Positions 1-8,589 of a stretch of DNA of 64,000 bases are shown here, in pieces. A program made the translations under genes and the position numbers. Below the pieces are notes generated by a model that saw nothing but the letters and a program-made list of their open reading frames with translations, was not told the origin of the DNA and searched no databases. The DNA comes from Methanofollis aquaemaris (GTDB taxonomy: Archaea > Halobacteriota > Methanomicrobia > Methanomicrobiales > Methanofollaceae), in the NCBI RefSeq assembly GCF_017357525.1, contig NZ_CP036172.1, positions 1,772,561 to 1,836,560 of the forward strand, in the 5' to 3' direction. How positions within the stretch are numbered: position 1 is the first letter of the stretch; each line of letters opens with the position of its first letter.

Positions 1-2
1 TG

Positions 3-1259
3 GCCGACCCGGTACACCTGGGACGCGCCCACGGGGTGAAGGTCGACGTCTTCCCTGAGGGCGATCTCGATCCCCTCCAGGGTTCGCTCGGCGGGTATGA
101 AGCCGATGCGACCGGGATCGCGGGGACGCTTTTCACCGGCGACCTCGGGACGAGAACCGCCTTCGTCGCCATCTTCTTCAGGGACGGGGCGTCGGAGAAA
201 TCATATGCCACGTTCATGCTCACCGCTGCGGACGCCGTGAGGTTTGGCGATCTGTGGGAGAACGGATCGTACATCAGGCTCCGCGACTGGTCGGAGGCGT
301 CGGTCTCGCCGGAGAAGAAACTCGTCGGGTATGAGGAACCGGGTGCCGCGCTGGAACCAACCGGTCCCGCCATGGCGGTGAAGGCGGTTCAGATCCCTGA
401 ATCCTGTGACGATGAAGGGCTCCGGGAGAGGATGCGCGAGACCGCCGACGACCTGGCAACTACGGTGAGCGAACTTTCCATCACGGCAGGACGCGGGGAC
501 CACGCGAAAGCGGCCACCCTTGCCATGGGCTTGGCCTGCTCGGCCAGGTCGTACGCCGCCGACTTCGGAGACCTGGAGATCCCGGCAGGTTCGGAGGGGG
601 CCAGGGCCGATTTTATCAGGGGACTGGATGCCTATGTCGGGGCGGGTTCGGCGCTCTGGTATGGGGCCAACTTCGAGAACTCAACGATGTATGACGAGGG
701 GGCCACCTCCCTCGCCGAGGCGCGGGACACGCTGAACGGGGTGCTCGGGGCCCTTAACCTCAAGACTCTGGACGACCCGACCCTCGAACTCAAGTCGACC
801 GAACTCTATCCCGATGCGCTCGCCCTCGGGAAGGGATATATCTATGCCGATGCCAGGGGGGAGCATAAACTCTCGGTGAAACCCGGGTCGTACAAGTTCT
901 GGAAGTCGTATTCTGCGGGTGAAGAGGAGGTGACGGCACCGTACGGGAAGACGTTTTTCATGCTCGTGATGGACGTCAACTATGTCGCCTACTACGGTGG
1001 CGGGAGTTCGAAGGTCGGAACCCCGGCACCCCAGGTCTTCACCCTGCTTGCCGACGGGGAATCTTATACGCCGGTGAAGGTTTCGGCCTCCTACCTCAGG
1101 AACATCGGGTCGGTCTACCGGAGCGTCAACCTCGATCGGGACGATCGTCGTTCTGTCGGCTACCTGGTCTTCGAGGTGCCGGAATCTTTCGACCCCACAG
1201 GTGCCCATCTCAAAGCCAATCTTGGTGCGGGCGGTTCGCCGGTCTGGAAGATCGGCTGA
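3..1259 (+). CDS. Secreted-type protein of unknown function, 5' end cut by window edge
   Basis: I do not recognise the full-length family. The reading frame is open to the first base of the window, and its first residues (ADPVHL...GVKV) match an internal stretch of the frameshifted paralog just downstream (ADPEHL...GVKV), so the N-terminus with the expected signal peptide is missing. The GTG at 36 is therefore probably not the start. The C-terminal third (about residues 300-407 counted from 36) alternates hydrophobic strands and ends in a VFEVP motif, which resembles the DUF4352-type immunoglobulin-like domain of archaeal surface lipoproteins; that is an inference. The middle contains an alpha-helical stretch around an ALWYGA motif shared with the paralog. 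Function is unknown. It ends 461 bases before the paralog starts. Confidence 0.7.
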   Translation, partial: ADPVHLGRAHGVKVDVFPEGDLDPLQGSLGGYEADATGIAGTLFTGDLGTRTAFVAIFFRDGASEKSYATFMLTAADAVRFGDLWENGSYIRLRDWSEASVSPEKKLVGYEEPGAALEPTGPAMAVKAVQIPESCDDEGLRERMRETADDLATTVSELSITAGRGDHAKAATLAMGLACSARSYAADFGDLEIPAGSEGARADFIRGLDAYVGAGSALWYGANFENSTMYDEGATSLAEARDTLNGVLGALNLKTLDDPTLELKSTELYPDALALGKGYIYADARGEHKLSVKPGSYKFWKSYSAGEEEVTAPYGKTFFMLVMDVNYVAYYGGGSSKVGTPAPQVFTLLADGESYTPVKVSASYLRNIGSVYRSVNLDRDDRRSVGYLVFEVPESFDPTGAHLKANLGAGGSPVWKIG

Positions 1260-1720
1260 GGACTCTGTTGAATCCCTTCGGGTTGATCGTTGCGCGGAGG
1301 GCCGGGGGAGATTCTGCGATAGGGGCGGTCCATCTGATCGACGTGCCTTCCTGCACGCTCGCGCCGGGGGCGCTGCCCCCGGAACCCCCGGGATCAAGAT
1401 AAGGGCGGGAAGGCAGAGATATGAATGTTTTGAGGTTCGTGCTGTCCTCCACCGATCAAGTCCATCTGTGTGGGGGTGGTCAACCCTCATTTGCCCTCGA
1501 AGAGATATTCTACAGATCCGTTTTCTCTCTCCATTTTTTGTGTCGTCTATCTCTCCCGGCGCTCCCGTACAGGAGGATAAATTATATTATTTGATTCTTA
1601 AGTAGCACAAATAGAGAATGACAATATATATATATTCACACTGCAGAAAAAAATCGCCATATGCATGGTCATTACGGTCCCGCGGAGGCCGCAGGGAAGG
1701 GAACATGATCTGGTGCGGGA
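1260..1720. other. Spacer between the two paralogs
   Basis: No convincing gene. It begins with a partial copy of the end of the ~65-bp dispersed repeat (CTCTGTTGAAT at 1263-1273), carries a GC-rich hairpin repeat at about 1300-1417, and becomes AT-rich from 1570 onward, where the promoter of the downstream gene is expected (TATA-like TATATATATTC near 1626-1636). Confidence 0.5.
1300..1417 (+). repeat. GC-rich hairpin repeat, family A copy 1
   Basis: Contains the near-perfect palindrome CCGGGGGCGCTGCCCCCGG followed by a CCCCCGGGAT segment and AAGGGCGGGAAGGC. The same order of blocks recurs at 27612-27712 and 54944-55050, and inverted at 22845-22918. Non-coding; a structured RNA or mobile miniature element is possible. 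Confidence 0.6.
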
Positions 1721-3270
1721 ATGCGTCTGATGCTGGCGGCATCACTCCTTCTTTGTATCTGTTGTGTGGCCCCGGCCGCCGCCGGGCTCATGGACAACTC
1801 CGGGGAGGGTCAGGGCCTCGCCCGCCTTGTCTCTCTCTCCGAGCAGATCGGTGAACCGGATGCCGACACGCCGGGGCAGGCGAACCTGACCGGTTCAGGT
1901 GAGAATATGTTTGTCTCCTCGGGATCGTCTCAGGAGGACGCGGTTGCAGGGGTGTCCGTCTCCCTCTCGGGAGCTATGGTCAAAGATGTCGCGGTCTATT
2001 CTCTCATCACCGATCCCGGTGTGGCAGACCCGGAGCATCTGGAGCGTTCCTCCGGGGTGAAGGTCGTGCCGTCACCGATGCCGACGACCCCCTGGCCGAT
2101 ACGCTCTGGTGGTACGAGCAGGACGCGACGCGGGTGGTGCAGGCCCTCTATGCCGACGGGGTCGGGGATGATCTCGGTTTTGTCGTCGTTGTCTTCACAA
2201 AACTCAATGAAAAAGAATATTTTGCGAAGTTTGTCCTCGATGCCGCCGATGTTGCCTCCTTCCCGGCCGGTTTTGACGGCGGCTACATCAGGTACGCCGA
2301 CTGGTCTGAGGCCCTGGTCACCGGCGGTGCAGGAGTCGTGGGCTACGAATCCCCTGGCCGGGTGCTCGCGTGCAACCGACCGGCCGGCGGGGGCGCCGCG
2401 ATCCCGTGCCCTGACAGGGTCTTCGGGTCGATAATGACAGACGTGGCCACGGTATTGAACGAGAAGATCTCTGAGATTTCGTGTGCGGCCGGGGCGGAGG
2501 AGTACGAGACTGTGGGCACCCTCTCGATGGAACTCGCTGCAACCGCTCGTGCCGACGAACAATTTTTCAGGAGTCTTTCGGTGCCGGAAGAATTGAAACC
2601 TGCGTACCGGGAGTTCCTCAACGGTCTTGCGATGTATCAGGACGCGGGTTCGCTCTTCTGGTATGGTGCCTCGCTCAGCGATCTGAAATCTTTCTCAGAG
2701 GGGAACGACCGCCTGGTCCAGGGCCAGACTCAGACGCGGTGCGCTCTCGAACGTCTATCTCTCCAGGTTGCGGCACCCGATCTCCCGCCGGCTCCGCCGG
2801 AGGATCTCTATCCCGATGCCATCCGCCTCAAACAGCGATACGAGTTCAAAGACCGCGCTGGCGCTAACAACCTCTCGGTGCGGGTCGATTCGTTCGCCTG
2901 GATCGATCGTTATCACACCACGAAGGACGAGGTCCAGGAAGAGCACCGCCCGTCGTACGGGAACCGGTTCCTGGGTGTCCTGGTGGAGGTCAACCATCTC
3001 GGGTACTGGGGCAAGGGCAACCAGAAATTTAAAACTCCGAAGCCCGGCGACTTCACCCTTCTCTCACAGGGCGAGTGGGTCAAACTGACCCAACCCGACA
3101 CACCGTACATCCGGAACGTGGGTTCGATATATCAGCAGGTGACCCTGGACCGCAAGGAGCGGATCATCGGGTACCTTATCTATGAGGTTCCCGGGTCATT
3201 CGATCCCTCGGGCTCGTACCTGAAGGCCGAACTCGGGGATGCCGGCACTCCGATCTGGCGGCTTGGGTAA
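1721..3270 (+). pseudogene. Secreted-type protein of unknown function, frameshifted paralog of the preceding gene
   Basis: The ATG at 1721 opens a clear signal peptide (MRLMLAAS...CCVAPAAAG). The frame runs to a GVKVV motif at about 2057-2068. Similarity to the upstream paralog then continues one frame over, from VTDADDPL at 2071 to the stop at 3270. The alignment across the junction needs about one missing base near 2069-2070. Downstream the match is strong: FxxKFVLDAADV, YIRxxDWSEA, LFWYGA, YIRNVGSIYQQV, VFEVP/IYEVP. Both halves are otherwise free of stops over long distances, so the break is recent or a sequencing error; nothing here suggests a programmed slip site. If intact it would be an exported protein of about 516 residues with a DUF4352-like C-terminal domain. 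Confidence 0.75.
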
Positions 3271-3409
3271 GTGCATAGATCCGGAGAGAAGAACGTAATC
3301 AGACAAAAAGCGTGAAGCAGGCCGGAGCCGTCAGGCCCCGACCCACCGCCTCAGAGGACTCATAGGGTTCGTCAACGCCGGACGCGCCGGCTCGGAACGG
3401 TCAATCTCA

Positions 3410-4045
3410 TCATCGACGATAGGGAGCGTAGGCCCTGGCCGCCGCGGCCGGGTCCACCGCACCGTAGATGGCGCGGCCGACGATCATGCCGTCGACGAGG
3501 GGTGCGACCTCCGCCGGGTCGCCGCCCTGCGCCCCGACGCCCGGGGAGAGGATCTTTTTCTCGCCGATCAGGTTTCTCAACACTTTGATCCGTGCGGGCC
3601 GGGTCGCCGGGGCGATGATCCCGTCCGCGCCGTTTTCCACCACGAGACGGCAGATCGCTTCGGGCACCCCTTCGGAGAAGAAGGTGAGGGCGCCCGGATG
3701 GCTCATCTCGGCGACGACATAGCACTCGCCGCCATGGGCATGGGCGCTCTCCACGCAGGCGGCGATGGAGTCGGGGCCGGGGAAGGCCTGGGCGATGACC
3801 GCCGAGAACCCTGCCTCAAAGACCTGGTCGCAGATGAGCATGTTGGTGTTCGGGATGTCGGCAACCTTGAAGTCGGCGATGAGCGGGAGGCCGAGGTCTG
3901 CGAGGTCGCGGGCGATCCCAAGGCCGGTGCCGAGCACCAGGGGGTAGCCGACCTTGATCGCGTCGACTTCTTCTGCGCAGGCCGCTGCGATGCTGAGGGC
4001 GGATGTCCGGTCGGTGACGTCCAGGGAGAGGACAAGATCAGTCAT
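3410..4045 (-). CDS. pyrF: Orotidine 5'-phosphate decarboxylase
   Basis: Decarboxylates OMP to UMP, the last step of de novo pyrimidine synthesis, in the cytoplasm. The 211-residue product has the archaeal OMPDC length and starts with the MTDLVLSLDVT strand carrying the first substrate Asp. The catalytic D-x-K-x-x-D signature is DFKVADIPN (about residues 58-66), and the phosphate-gripping end is GAQGGDP plus VGRAIY. It lies downstream of deoxyhypusine synthase on the same strand, 67 bases after that gene's stop. It has its own Shine-Dalgarno (AGGAGC just before ATG) and a TATA-like ATTTAAAG at 4071-4078. The first codons are duplicated upstream (see the 37-bp repeat). Confidence 0.95.
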   Translation of the reverse strand: MTDLVLSLDVTDRTSALSIAAACAEEVDAIKVGYPLVLGTGLGIARDLADLGLPLIADFKVADIPNTNMLICDQVFEAGFSAVIAQAFPGPDSIAACVESAHAHGGECYVVAEMSHPGALTFFSEGVPEAICRLVVENGADGIIAPATRPARIKVLRNLIGEKKILSPGVGAQGGDPAEVAPLVDGMIVGRAIYGAVDPAAAARAYAPYRR

Positions 4046-4125
4046 GCTCCTATGCTCCTTTTGAAGTCTTATTTAAAGTTGCTGAAATGTGACATCCAGG
4101 GAGAGGACGAGGTCAGTCCTGCTCC
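4014..4125. repeat. 37-bp direct repeat: fossil copy of the pyrF start between dys and pyrF
   Basis: Positions 4014-4050 (ribosome binding site, start and first ten codons of pyrF) recur at 4089-4125 with four mismatches. The upstream copy overlaps the last codons and stop of deoxyhypusine synthase and still encodes TDLVLSLDVT in frame after the lost start. The 38 bases between the copies hold a TATA-like box. The simplest reading is that dys and pyrF once overlapped and a small tandem duplication separated them. Confidence 0.8.
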
Positions 4126-5060
4126 AGCCTTTCCAGGACCGCGGCGGCGATGAGGGGCAGGTTGATCGTCGCATCGCCGTACACCGTGATCGCCGCAGCG
4201 TCCTCGTTGATCTTGCCCCAGGACTGCGCCTCGGTGAGGGTCGCGCCCGAGAGCCCGCCAAGGTCGGGACGGTCGCCGGTGAGCTGCACCGCGTAGTCGA
4301 AGCCCGTCGGGGTGATGAGTTTGTTCTGGAAGATGAAGTTCTTCGGCACCCCGCCGCCCACCAGGAAGGCACCGGCATGTTCGGCCGCATAGCAGCGATC
4401 GATGATATCTTTCATGTCACCAAAGGCGTCGACGGTGATATGGTGCATCTGATTATAGAACCAGAACTGCAGCCCGAGCATCGAGTCCTGGATCGCCGGG
4501 CAGAAGACCGGGACATCGTACTTCGCCGCGGTTGCCAGGATCCCGTGGTCCAGGTGCTCGCCGATATGACGGAGAAGTCCTGAGATGGTGATCGTCGTTT
4601 TGTCCGGGATCTCGGTGAGACACTCCTGCATGAACTCTTCAAGGTGGATGAAGGCCTCGTCCGGGAGGAAGATGTCGTAGATCCGGTTGATCTCCTCGTG
4701 CCGCAGTTCGATATCATCGCAGACTGCGGTGCCGTGGTAGTGGTGGCACCCGATCGCCTCGATGGTGTCGTGGGTGAGGTTGGCGCCGGTTGAGACCAGG
4801 ATATCGATGTGGCCCCGCTCGATGAGGTCGCTGACGACCCCGCCCATTCCGGCCGGGACCATTGCCCCGGCAAGGCCGAAGAACTTTGTCGCCTTCTCGT
4901 CCCTGAGCATCATCTCATAGATGTCGACTGCCTGGGCAAGGGCTCCGCCATTGTAGGCTCCCGCTCCCTTGATCGCACGGACAAGCGTGTCGGCTGTCAT
5001 GCCGGGGGAGAGTTTGAGTTGCTTGACCGGGTCTCCGCATTCTTCTGTATTAGATTCCAT
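4113..5060 (-). CDS. dys: Deoxyhypusine synthase
   Basis: Transfers an aminobutyl group from spermidine to a lysine of archaeal aIF5A, making deoxyhypusine. The 315-residue protein shows family landmarks: FFGLAGAMVPAGMG near residue 60, the NAD-binding VSTGANLTHD around 90, HYHGTA, and the C-terminal FNFIFQNK-type active-site lysine region, here VPKNFIFQNKL (about 240-250), followed by TGDRPDLGGLSGAT. The start ATG at 5060 is the first in frame. It is upstream of pyrF on the same strand, and the two were probably once overlapping (see the duplicated pyrF start). Housekeeping gene, with nothing unusual in the coding part. Confidence 0.93.
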   Translation of the reverse strand: MESNTEECGDPVKQLKLSPGMTADTLVRAIKGAGAYNGGALAQAVDIYEMMLRDEKATKFFGLAGAMVPAGMGGVVSDLIERGHIDILVSTGANLTHDTIEAIGCHHYHGTAVCDDIELRHEEINRIYDIFLPDEAFIHLEEFMQECLTEIPDKTTITISGLLRHIGEHLDHGILATAAKYDVPVFCPAIQDSMLGLQFWFYNQMHHITVDAFGDMKDIIDRCYAAEHAGAFLVGGGVPKNFIFQNKLITPTGFDYAVQLTGDRPDLGGLSGATLTEAQSWGKINEDAAAITVYGDATINLPLIAAAVLERLEQD

Positions 5061-5372
5061 AGGACACCAGATTGTCTATGATCTTCGTCCCGTGATCCAT
5101 TAACAGTTTTGACCCGGACAACCGGTGGAAAAAAGGGATATGTGCTGTTGTATTGATATTCCCCAGTACTTGATCCTCTCTTTGGCGGCGATATGGATCA
5201 ATTGTAGTATCTTATATTGTTGGGGAGTGCCTGACTCCCCATATTGTATACGGTGTGTTCGCTTCCATTGCTTCCGAGTTTCCGAGGCTTGTGCGTGTAT
5301 GTGCTCTTCTTCTCCCCCTGTGGTATTTTCAAGGGACGAACATTCGGAAGATGTGCAGACTTCCACTGGCTC
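5061..5372. other. Spacer between dys promoter side and end of alcohol dehydrogenase 1
   Basis: No gene. It holds the 5' side of dys (minus strand reads away from 5060) and the 3' side of alcohol dehydrogenase 1. A perfect 8-bp inverted repeat, TGGGGAGT-gcctg-ACTCCCCA, lies at 5221-5241 and is flanked by AT-rich DNA. It may terminate minus-strand transcripts from the dehydrogenase about 130 bases past its stop, but it lacks a long T run. Confidence 0.5.
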
Positions 5373-6521
5373 TTAGAAGGCTTCCTTGTAGATAGCCATG
5401 ACCTCATCCTTCGTCGCGACACGGGGGTTGGTGAGGTTGCAGATGTCCTTCATGGCGTTGTCGGCCAGGGTCGGGATGTCCTCTTCCTTGGCGCCGAGTT
5501 CCGTCACGGTTGCCGGGATGCCGACGTCGACCGAAAGCGTCTTGATCGCTTCGATAGCCTTGTTCGCGGCTTCCATGGTGGAAAGGCCCTCGACGTTCTC
5601 GCCGAGTGCCTTGGCGATGTCGACAAAGCGCTCAGGTGTGGCGATGAGGTTGAACTTCTCGACGTACGGCAGGAGGATGGCGTTGCAGACGCCGTGCGGG
5701 AGGTTGTAGAAGCCGCCGAGCTGGTGGGCCATGGCGTGGACGTAGCCGAGGCTGGCGTTGTTGAATGCGATGCCGGCGAGGTACTCGGCGTGGGCCATCT
5801 TGTCGCGGGCCTCGAGGTTGGCGCCGTTGGCGACTGCCGGGCGGAGCCACTTGCTGATGAGCTCAATGGCCATGAGCGCGGCTGCGTCGGTGGTCGGCGT
5901 GGCGATGGTGGAGACGTAGGCCTCGACCGCGTGGGTGAGGGCGTCCATACCGGTTGCGGCGGTGAGTGCCGGCGGCATGCTGACCATCAGTTCGGGGTCG
6001 TTGATCGCGACGTCGGCAGTGTATTTCCAGTCGACGAGGGCCATCTTGACGTGCCGACGGGTGTCGGTGATGACGGCGAAGCTGGTCATCTCAGAGGCGG
6101 TACCCGCGGTGGTGTTGACGGTGATGAATGGTGGCAGGGCTTCCTTTGCCATCCCGGCGCCTTCGTAGTCGTAGATCTCGCCGCCGTTGGTGGCGACGAC
6201 ACCAATGCCCTTGGCGCAGTCCATCGGGGACCCTCCGCCGACGGCGACGATCATGTCGCAGCCTTCCTTCTTGTAGGCTGCTGCACCCTCGTGGACCGAG
6301 ACATCGGTCGGGTTGGGCTCGGCACCTGCGAAGACGTAGAAGTCGACACCGGCTTCCTTGAGGAGGGCGCCGACCTCTTCGGCGAGTGCCTTGCCGTGGC
6401 GACCCTTCCCTGAAACGATGAGGGCCTTCTTGCCGTTGAGCATCTGTGCCCAGTTTCCGATCTCCTTCACTGCACCAGCGCCCATGAGGGCGACTGCCGG
6501 GTTCAGATATGTGTATACCAT
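5373..6521 (-). CDS. Iron-containing alcohol dehydrogenase, copy 1
   Basis: Oxidises a primary alcohol (ethanol is the likely substrate, an inference) to the aldehyde with NAD(P). The 382-residue product is a group III, iron-dependent dehydrogenase. The nucleotide motif GGGSPMDCAKG is near residue 95, TTAGTASEMT near 135, and the metal ligands are Asp and His of GMDALTHAVEAY (about 195-205), His of VHAMAHQLGG and His of LPHGVCNA. An upstream in-frame ATG at 6545 exists, but I chose 6521 because it has GGAG eight bases before it and matches the start of its twin at 14935 (MTSTYLNP against MVYTYLNP). It is first in the minus-strand arm of the alcohol-oxidation cluster, next to Fno. Confidence 0.93.
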   Translation of the reverse strand: MVYTYLNPAVALMGAGAVKEIGNWAQMLNGKKALIVSGKGRHGKALAEEVGALLKEAGVDFYVFAGAEPNPTDVSVHEGAAAYKKEGCDMIVAVGGGSPMDCAKGIGVVATNGGEIYDYEGAGMAKEALPPFITVNTTAGTASEMTSFAVITDTRRHVKMALVDWKYTADVAINDPELMVSMPPALTAATGMDALTHAVEAYVSTIATPTTDAAALMAIELISKWLRPAVANGANLEARDKMAHAEYLAGIAFNNASLGYVHAMAHQLGGFYNLPHGVCNAILLPYVEKFNLIATPERFVDIAKALGENVEGLSTMEAANKAIEAIKTLSVDVGIPATVTELGAKEEDIPTLADNAMKDICNLTNPRVATKDEVMAIYKEAF

Positions 6522-6545
6522 TATTCCCACTCCATTTGAGGACAC

Positions 6546-6981
6546 TCTGTTCTGAGCATCCTATGATCGAAGACTCCACATGGGGCGATATAAAGGGTGG
6601 AGATTTCATTCCAGGTCTACGTGCTTTTATAGGATTTATTTATAATTATTAATCCTTAAATTCTCAAAATGGCTCATAATTGGACCTTGATTTCCGTCCT
6701 ATCAGTTTAAGTCTGGAATTTATACTATAATGGTCTATGATGGCAATTCGTAGATTTCACTCTGATATGCCATGAAAAATCATGAAAGATGCTTATTTTG
6801 CCGGTAAAATTCCGGTATTTTTGCCCCGCGACCTCTTCGAAATCTGCGCGCTCCAGAGTGAGGACGGCGGGAGTTGCCGCACCCCCCGGGACGGCGTGCA
6901 CCCGGGTGGCAATGTGTTCAGATAGGATAACGAACAATGTCGGAAGAAGAATAGTTTCGAAAAAATTGATGGGGATATATT
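6546..6981. other. Spacer between adh1 and fno1
   Basis: Mostly AT-rich promoter DNA for adh1. A GC-rich island at about 6830-6937 interrupts it; on the minus strand it can encode a 70-residue peptide from 6937 (HIATRVHAVPGGAATP...) with no ribosome binding site. It could be a gene scrap. Nothing comparable is present in the same place in copy 2. Confidence 0.4.
6585..6595 (-). promoter_or_regulatory. Likely TATA box of alcohol dehydrogenase 1
   Basis: On the minus strand this reads CCTTTATATCGC. It would place the transcript start near 6560-6565, giving a leader of about 40 bases. A second TATA-like CCTATAAAAGC lies farther up near 6627-6637. Confidence 0.5.
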
Positions 6982-7629
6982 TTATTTGAAGTAAACCCCG
7001 ACGTCCCGCTTCTTGCTGAACCTGGCAATGTTGATGACGAGGGGCGTGATGGCCTCGATGTACGGCGAGACTGCGAGAGGTCCGGCGTTCACGGCTTCAA
7101 GTTCTGAGATCGTGTTGACCAGTTCGATGACTTTCTCCTTTGCGTCCTCGTCGTCAGAACAGACACAGACCGAATAGTCGAGGGGCTCGGAGAGTTTCTG
7201 CCACTTGCCGGCCGGGATGTTGTTGAAGGCGGCGACGATCTTTGAGTCCGGCAGGAGTTTCTGGAGTTTCAGGGCCGCTGAGCCGTCCTCGGGTGGATTG
7301 TACTTGAAGTAGTCGGTCCTGACCATCGGGTTCATCAGGCTGACGATGGTCTTGCCCTCGAGTCCGGTGAGGGAGTCGATGGTCCTTTCCAGGTTCTCTG
7401 CCGGGATCGAGAAGACGACGATCTCTGACTCGTCCACGACACCCTGGTTGGTCGTCGGGTTGAGGTCGAAGGGGAGACCGAGCACCTTGAGCGCGTAGCC
7501 GCACATCTCACAGGCGGCCTGAGCCTTTTCCTCTTTGCGCGATCCGATATAGACGGTGTGGTTCTGTGAAAGCCGCAGTGCCATACCCTGTCCGATTCCA
7601 CCGGTTCCGCCGATGATTCCTACTTTCAT
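6982..7629 (-). CDS. fno: F420H2:NADP oxidoreductase, copy 1
   Basis: Transfers hydride between NADP(H) and coenzyme F420. In an alcohol-growing methanogen it converts NADPH from alcohol oxidation into F420H2 for CO2 reduction. The 215-residue protein opens with the Rossmann motif MKVGIIGGTGGIGQGMA. It has the NADP phosphate-recognising SR pair (YIGSRKEEKA), the VVFSIPAEN strand, SLMNPM, and VAAFNNIPAGKW in the F420 pocket region, and it ends in the usual FSKKRDVGVYFK-type tail. It lies beside adh1 on the same strand but with 436 bases between, so it probably has its own promoter. It is divergent from the nuoE-like gene. Confidence 0.95.
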   Translation of the reverse strand: MKVGIIGGTGGIGQGMALRLSQNHTVYIGSRKEEKAQAACEMCGYALKVLGLPFDLNPTTNQGVVDESEIVVFSIPAENLERTIDSLTGLEGKTIVSLMNPMVRTDYFKYNPPEDGSAALKLQKLLPDSKIVAAFNNIPAGKWQKLSEPLDYSVCVCSDDEDAKEKVIELVNTISELEAVNAGPLAVSPYIEAITPLVINIARFSKKRDVGVYFK

Positions 7630-8109
7630 GGTCGAGGAGTGGATGATCCCTGGTAATTATTATTTTCGGTTTGTAATCTTTCCAATATGTCTAAATATTT
7701 TCTAAAAATCGTGAAGAATTGGTTGTACGGGCGATCGGGGGAAAGATCTACAATCAGAATGATTTCCGGTCCCTGATCTCGATCTGATCTGTGGCTCCCT
7801 GCATGGGTCGAACCCTCCCCTCCGACATGGTCGTACCTGCCTCCCTGGCGGGGATCTCTCCAAATTGCTGTCCGATCCCCTGCGCGCCCCTCTGCGGGCG
7901 ATTCATGCCGGGCTTTCGTCGGCCCTCCGTGAGTGTGCTGGATGGAATCAATTCTAATCTTTTAAAAAAATATTCCTTTCATCATTTCTCATTCTCCCTG
8001 TTTAATCATGAAAAACCCTTAAATTGGGGGGGAAATCAACAGACGTAAATAGTTAGAGATTTTTTCATTAACTGGAACCTGAGTATACCAATATCATGGA
8101 GGGTTTGAA
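7630..8109. promoter_or_regulatory. Divergent control region between fno1 and the nuoEFG-like genes
   Basis: 480 bases with no supported gene. The AT-rich block 7650-7710 (AAATATTT core at 7690-7697) is positioned for the fno1 promoter. A second AT-rich block at 7955-8030 is positioned for the plus-strand operon. The Shine-Dalgarno GGAGGG for the nuoE-like gene is at 8098-8103. Confidence 0.5.
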
Positions 8110-8589
8110 ACGACAGAGACACAAGAACAGATCCCAACGGTGCGTCAGATCATCGAAGGCTACCCGAAAGAGCCTCGTTATCTGCTTGCAGCGTTACAGG
8201 ATATCCAGGAAAATCACACGTACCTGTCTGTCGAATCGATGAAGATGGTCGCCGAGTATCTCGGCGTTCCTGAGAGTCGGGTCTTTAGTGTCGCCACTTT
8301 TTACAAAGCGCTCAGTCTTGTCCCCCAGGGCAAGAAAGTGATCAAGGTCTGCAACGGCACGGCATGCCACCTCCGCGGTGCGCCCAAACTCGTTGAAGCC
8401 CTGGAGAAAGAACTTGGCATCAAGAACGGCGAGACGACCGATGACGGTCTCTTCACGATCCAGACAGTGAACTGTGTCGGAGCCTGTGCAATGGCTCCGG
8501 TTGTCATGGTCAATGACCGGGTCTACGGGAAGGTGACCATCTCACAGGTCTCGGAAATTATTGAGGAGGAGAGGAAAGATGCGGTTTGA
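8110..8589 (+). CDS. NuoE-like [2Fe-2S] subunit of aldehyde-oxidising flavin complex, copy 1 (ACG start?)
   Basis: Thioredoxin-fold [2Fe-2S] subunit (24-kDa family) that docks on the NuoF-like flavoprotein. Cluster ligands are in [14 protein letters not shown] (first pair) and [10 protein letters not shown] (second pair), near residues 90-130. The start is odd. A strong GGAGGG at 8098-8103 sits six bases before ACG at 8110, exactly where the twin gene at 16257 has ATG: the two N-termini align codon for codon with no gap. The first conventional in-frame start is GTG at 8140, which has no ribosome binding site and would cut off ten residues. An ACG start, a mutated start or a base-call error are the options. 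The gene overlaps the nuoF-like gene by 11 bases. Confidence 0.85.
   Translation, partial: TTETQEQIPTVRQIIEGYPKEPRYLLAALQDIQENHTYLSVESMKMVAEYLGVPESRVFSVATFYKALSLVPQGKKVIKVCNGTACHLRGAPKLVEALEKELGIKNGETTDDGLFTIQTVNCVGACAMAPVVMVNDRVYGKVTISQVSEIIEEERKDAV

Noticed and set aside
2057-2140. Programmed ribosomal frameshift in the secreted paralog
   Set aside because: No slippery heptamer or stimulating hairpin is evident at 2060-2075 and the visible part of the neighbouring paralog is uninterrupted, so mutation or base-call error is simpler.
8140-8589. GTG 8140 as start of the first nuoE-like gene
   Set aside because: No ribosome binding site, and it would remove ten residues that align with the twin's N-terminus, while a strong Shine-Dalgarno is correctly spaced for the codon at 8110.
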